Source of the DNA: Rallus limicola | Lineage: Eukaryota; Chordata; Aves; Gruiformes; Rallidae | Direction: 5' to 3' | Assembly (NCBI GenBank): GCA_022605955.1 | Contig: JAKCOZ010000040.1 | Coordinates: 6,334,558-6,398,557 of the forward strand | Length of the DNA: 64,000 nt | Shown here: one piece after another, positions 61,501-64,000 of the stretch | Numbering within the stretch: position 1 is the stretch's first letter | Layout: each line of letters starts with the position of its first letter | Translations under genes and position numbers: made by a program | Notes under the pieces: generated by a model | Database searches by the model: none | Told to the model about the DNA's origin: nothing | What the model saw: only the letters and a program-made list of their open reading frames with translations

Positions 61501-64000
61501 TAGGGAACTGGGAGGGGACTGGGCTGGGAATGAGACCGAACAGGGAGGGGACTGGGTGGGAACTGGGAGGGGACTAGTATATGACGGGGAGGGAGAGGGA
61601 GGGAACTGGGAGGCACTGGGATGAACTGGGAGGGGACTGAGAGGGGACTGGGATGGCACTGGGAGGCACTGTGTCGGACTGGAAAGGGACTTGGGAGGGA
61701 CTGGAATGGGACTGGGAGGGGATTGGGAGGAGACTGGGAGGAGGCTTTTAGGGGACAGGGAGGGGACTGGGTGGGTACTGGGTGGGGACTGGGAGGGTAC
61801 CTGGATTGGCCAGGGAGGAGACTGGGAGGAGACAGGGAGGGGACTAGGAGGGACTGGGAGGGGACTGGGAGAGGACTGGAAGGGACTGTGGGGGAATTGG
61901 AAGGAACTGGGAGGCACTGGGATGCAGAGAGAGAAGACGGGGAGGGACTGGGAGGGAACTGGGAGGTACTGGGTGGCACTGGGAGGGGACTGGCAGGGAC
62001 TGGAAAAGGACTGGGAGGGGACTAGGAGGCACTGGTAAGGACTGGGAGGGACATGGTAGGGACTGGGAGAGGAATTTGAAGGGACTGGGAAGGAATTTGA
62101 AGGGACTGGGAGGGAACATGGAGGGACTGGGAGGGAACAGGGTGGGGCCTGGGACAGAAATGGGAGGGAACTGGGGGGGGCACTGGGAGGTACTGGGAGG
62201 GTACCTGAATTGGCCAGGGAGGAGACTGGGAGGAGACAGGGAGGGGACTAGGAGGGACTGGGTGGGGACTGGGAGGGACTGGGAGGAACGGGGAGGCACT
62301 TGGAATGGCTGGAAAGGACTGGGAGGGGACTGGGCAGTGACTGGTAGGGAACTGGTAGGGAACTGGGAGGGGACTAGGCAGGGAGTGGAGGGGGATGGGG
62401 AGAGGACTGGGAGGGCACTGGGAGGCACTGTGTCAGACTGGGAAGGGACTTGTGAGGGACTGGAATGGGACTGGGAGGGGATTGGGAGGAGACTGGGAGG
62501 AGACTTTTAGGGGACAGGGAGGGGACTGGGTGGGGACTGGGTGGGGACTGGGTGGGTACCTGGATTGGCCAGGGAGGAGACTGGGAGGAGAGAGGGAGGG
62601 GACTAGGAGGGACTGGGGGGGACTGGGAGGAACGTGGAGGCACTTGGAATGGCTGGGAAGGACTGGTAGGGGACTTTTAGGGGACTGGGTTGGGCTGGGA
62701 GTGGACTGGGAAGGTACTGGGAGGGGACTGGAAGGGACTGTCGGGGAATTGGATGGAACTGGGAGGCACTGGGATGCACTGGGAGGGCACTGAGAGGGGA
62801 GTGGGAGGCACTGTGTGGGAGTGGGAAGGGACTTGGAAGGGACTGGAATGGGACTGGGAGGGGATTGGGAAGGGACTTTTAGGGGACAGGGAGGGGACTA
62901 GGAGGGACTGGGAGGGACGGGGAGGCACCGGGAAGGGCTGGGAGGGCACTGGGAGGGACCTGGGAGGCACTGGGAGGGACTGGGAGAGGAGGGGGAGGGA
63001 CTGGGAGGGAATTTGAAGGGACTGGGAGGGAACAGGGAGGGACTGGGAGGCACTGAGATGGACTGGTAGAGGACTGGGAGGGGCCTGGGACGGAAATGGG
63101 AGGGAACTGGGAAGGCACTGGGAGGTACTGGGAGGGTACCTGGATTGGCCAGGGAGGAGACTGGGAGGACACAGAGAGGGGACTAGGAGGGACTGCGTGG
63201 TGACTGGGAGGGACTGGGGGGAACGGGAAGGCACTTGGAAAGGCTGGGAAGGACTGGGACGGGACTGGGCAGTGACTGGTAGGGAACTGGGAGGGGACTG
63301 GGAGGGAATGAGACCGAACAGGGAGGGGACTGGGTGGGAACTGGGAGGGGACTGGGCAGGGAGTGGAAGGGGATGGGGAGAGGACTGGGAGGGGACTGGG
63401 AGGGGACTAGTATATGATGGGGAAGGAGAGGGAGGGAACTGGGAGGCACTGGGATGGACTGGGAGAGCACTGGTAGGCACTGTGTCGGCTGGGAAGGGAC
63501 TTGGGAGGGACTGGAATGGGACTGGGAGGGGATTGGGAGGAGACTGGGAGGGGACTTTTAGGGGACAGGGAGGCAACTGGGAGGGACTGGGTGGGGACTG
63601 GGTGGGGACTGGGAGGGTACCTGGATTGGCCAGGGAGGAGACTGGGAGGAGACAGGGAGGGGACTAGGAGGGACTGGGTGGGGACTGGGAGGGGACTGGA
63701 AGGGACTGTGGGGGAATTGGAAGGAACTGGGAGGCACTGGGAGAAGACGGGGAGGGACTGGGAGGGAACTGGGAGGTACTGGGTGGCACTGGGAGGGGAC
63801 TGGCAGGGGACTGGCAGGGACTGGAAAAGGACTGGGAGGGGACTGGGAGGCACTGGTAAGGACTGGGAGGGGACTGGGTGGGACCTGGTAGGCACTGGGA
63901 AGGACTGGGAGAAGAGGGGGAGGGACTGGGAAGGAATTTGAGGGGACTGGGAGGGAACAGGGAGGGACTGGGAGGGAACATGGAGGGACTGGGAGGAACA
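46526..64000 (+). repeat. G-rich satellite array with higher-order structure
   Basis: At least 17.4 kb of about 11-bp units (ACTGGGAGGGG and variants ACTGGGAGGC, ACTGGGTGGG) continuing past the right edge. Landmark variants recur every 0.3-1.1 kb in similar order: 'ggtacctggattggccaggg', 'gcacttggaatggctgg', 'aatgagaccgaacaggg', 'actagtatatgacgggg' and 'gacttttaggggacaggg'. Internal duplications are a 259-bp tandem (49020 against 49279), a 2,663-bp tandem (about 55.6-58.3 kb against 58.2-60.9 kb) and a distant copy (about 49.9-53.0 kb against 60.9-64.0 kb). Long open frames on both strands come from the repeat lacking stop codons and are not genes. Confidence 0.97.

Noticed and set aside
46526..64000. 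CRISPR-like or telomeric array
   Set aside because: Units are about 11 bp with no constant spacer pattern, and no TTAGGG runs occur. The rest of the window is vertebrate.

Overview
The window is vertebrate nuclear DNA, almost certainly from a bird and probably from a GC-rich microchromosome. The evidence is many 5'-truncated CR1 retrotransposon 3' ends with the avian-type tail (ATTCTRTGA), short introns, dense G/C-rich minisatellites, and a gene pair, FBXO47 then PLXDC1 (both minus strand), that matches the order on human 17q12. That segment corresponds to chicken chromosome 27 as far as I recall. No bacterial, viral or CRISPR content was seen. Exons were placed by reading conserved protein segments, splice sites and codon phase. 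Nothing was searched against a database. LAYOUT: 1-972 holds a CR1 copy and the end of an FBXO47 intron; the last FBXO47 coding exon lies off the left edge. 973-9440 carries nine consecutive FBXO47 coding exons whose phases join perfectly. 9441-13080 is AT-rich upstream sequence and 13080-13570 is a CpG island, the likely FBXO47 promoter. 13700-21858 is intergenic with CR1 copies plus the probable PLXDC1 3'UTR. 21859-36467 holds all 14 PLXDC1 coding exons (1386 bp, 461 aa). 37713-37784 is a tRNA-Cys(GCA) gene. 39628-42950 carries three exons of a Dickkopf-like cysteine-rich gene with a premature stop, an exon-phase mismatch and two lost cysteines. Its introns have filled with G-rich minisatellites, and intron 1 contains a tRNA-Ile(TAU) gene with a 17-nt intron. 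43380-43680 is a short piece of satellite in reverse orientation. 43681-46525 is an unexplained unit: an 18-bp hairpin, a TATA-driven putative spliced transcript, and a perfect 159-bp inverted repeat around a 669-nt AT-rich tandem repeat. 46526-64000 is one continuous G-rich satellite built from about 11-bp ACTGGGAGGGG-type units. It shows higher-order organisation, including a 2,663-bp tandem duplication and a block of at least 3 kb repeated 11,013-11,014 bp apart; it runs off the right edge. HOW PARTS RELATE: FBXO47 encodes a meiotic F-box protein and PLXDC1 a single-pass cell-surface receptor. They are neighbours by conserved synteny, not by pathway. The most unusual part is 43.4-64 kb. There the strand bias of the satellite flips across a foldback segment that has transcription and polyadenylation signals placed so that a read-through RNA could form a long perfect hairpin. 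That reading is an inference and needs RNA evidence.
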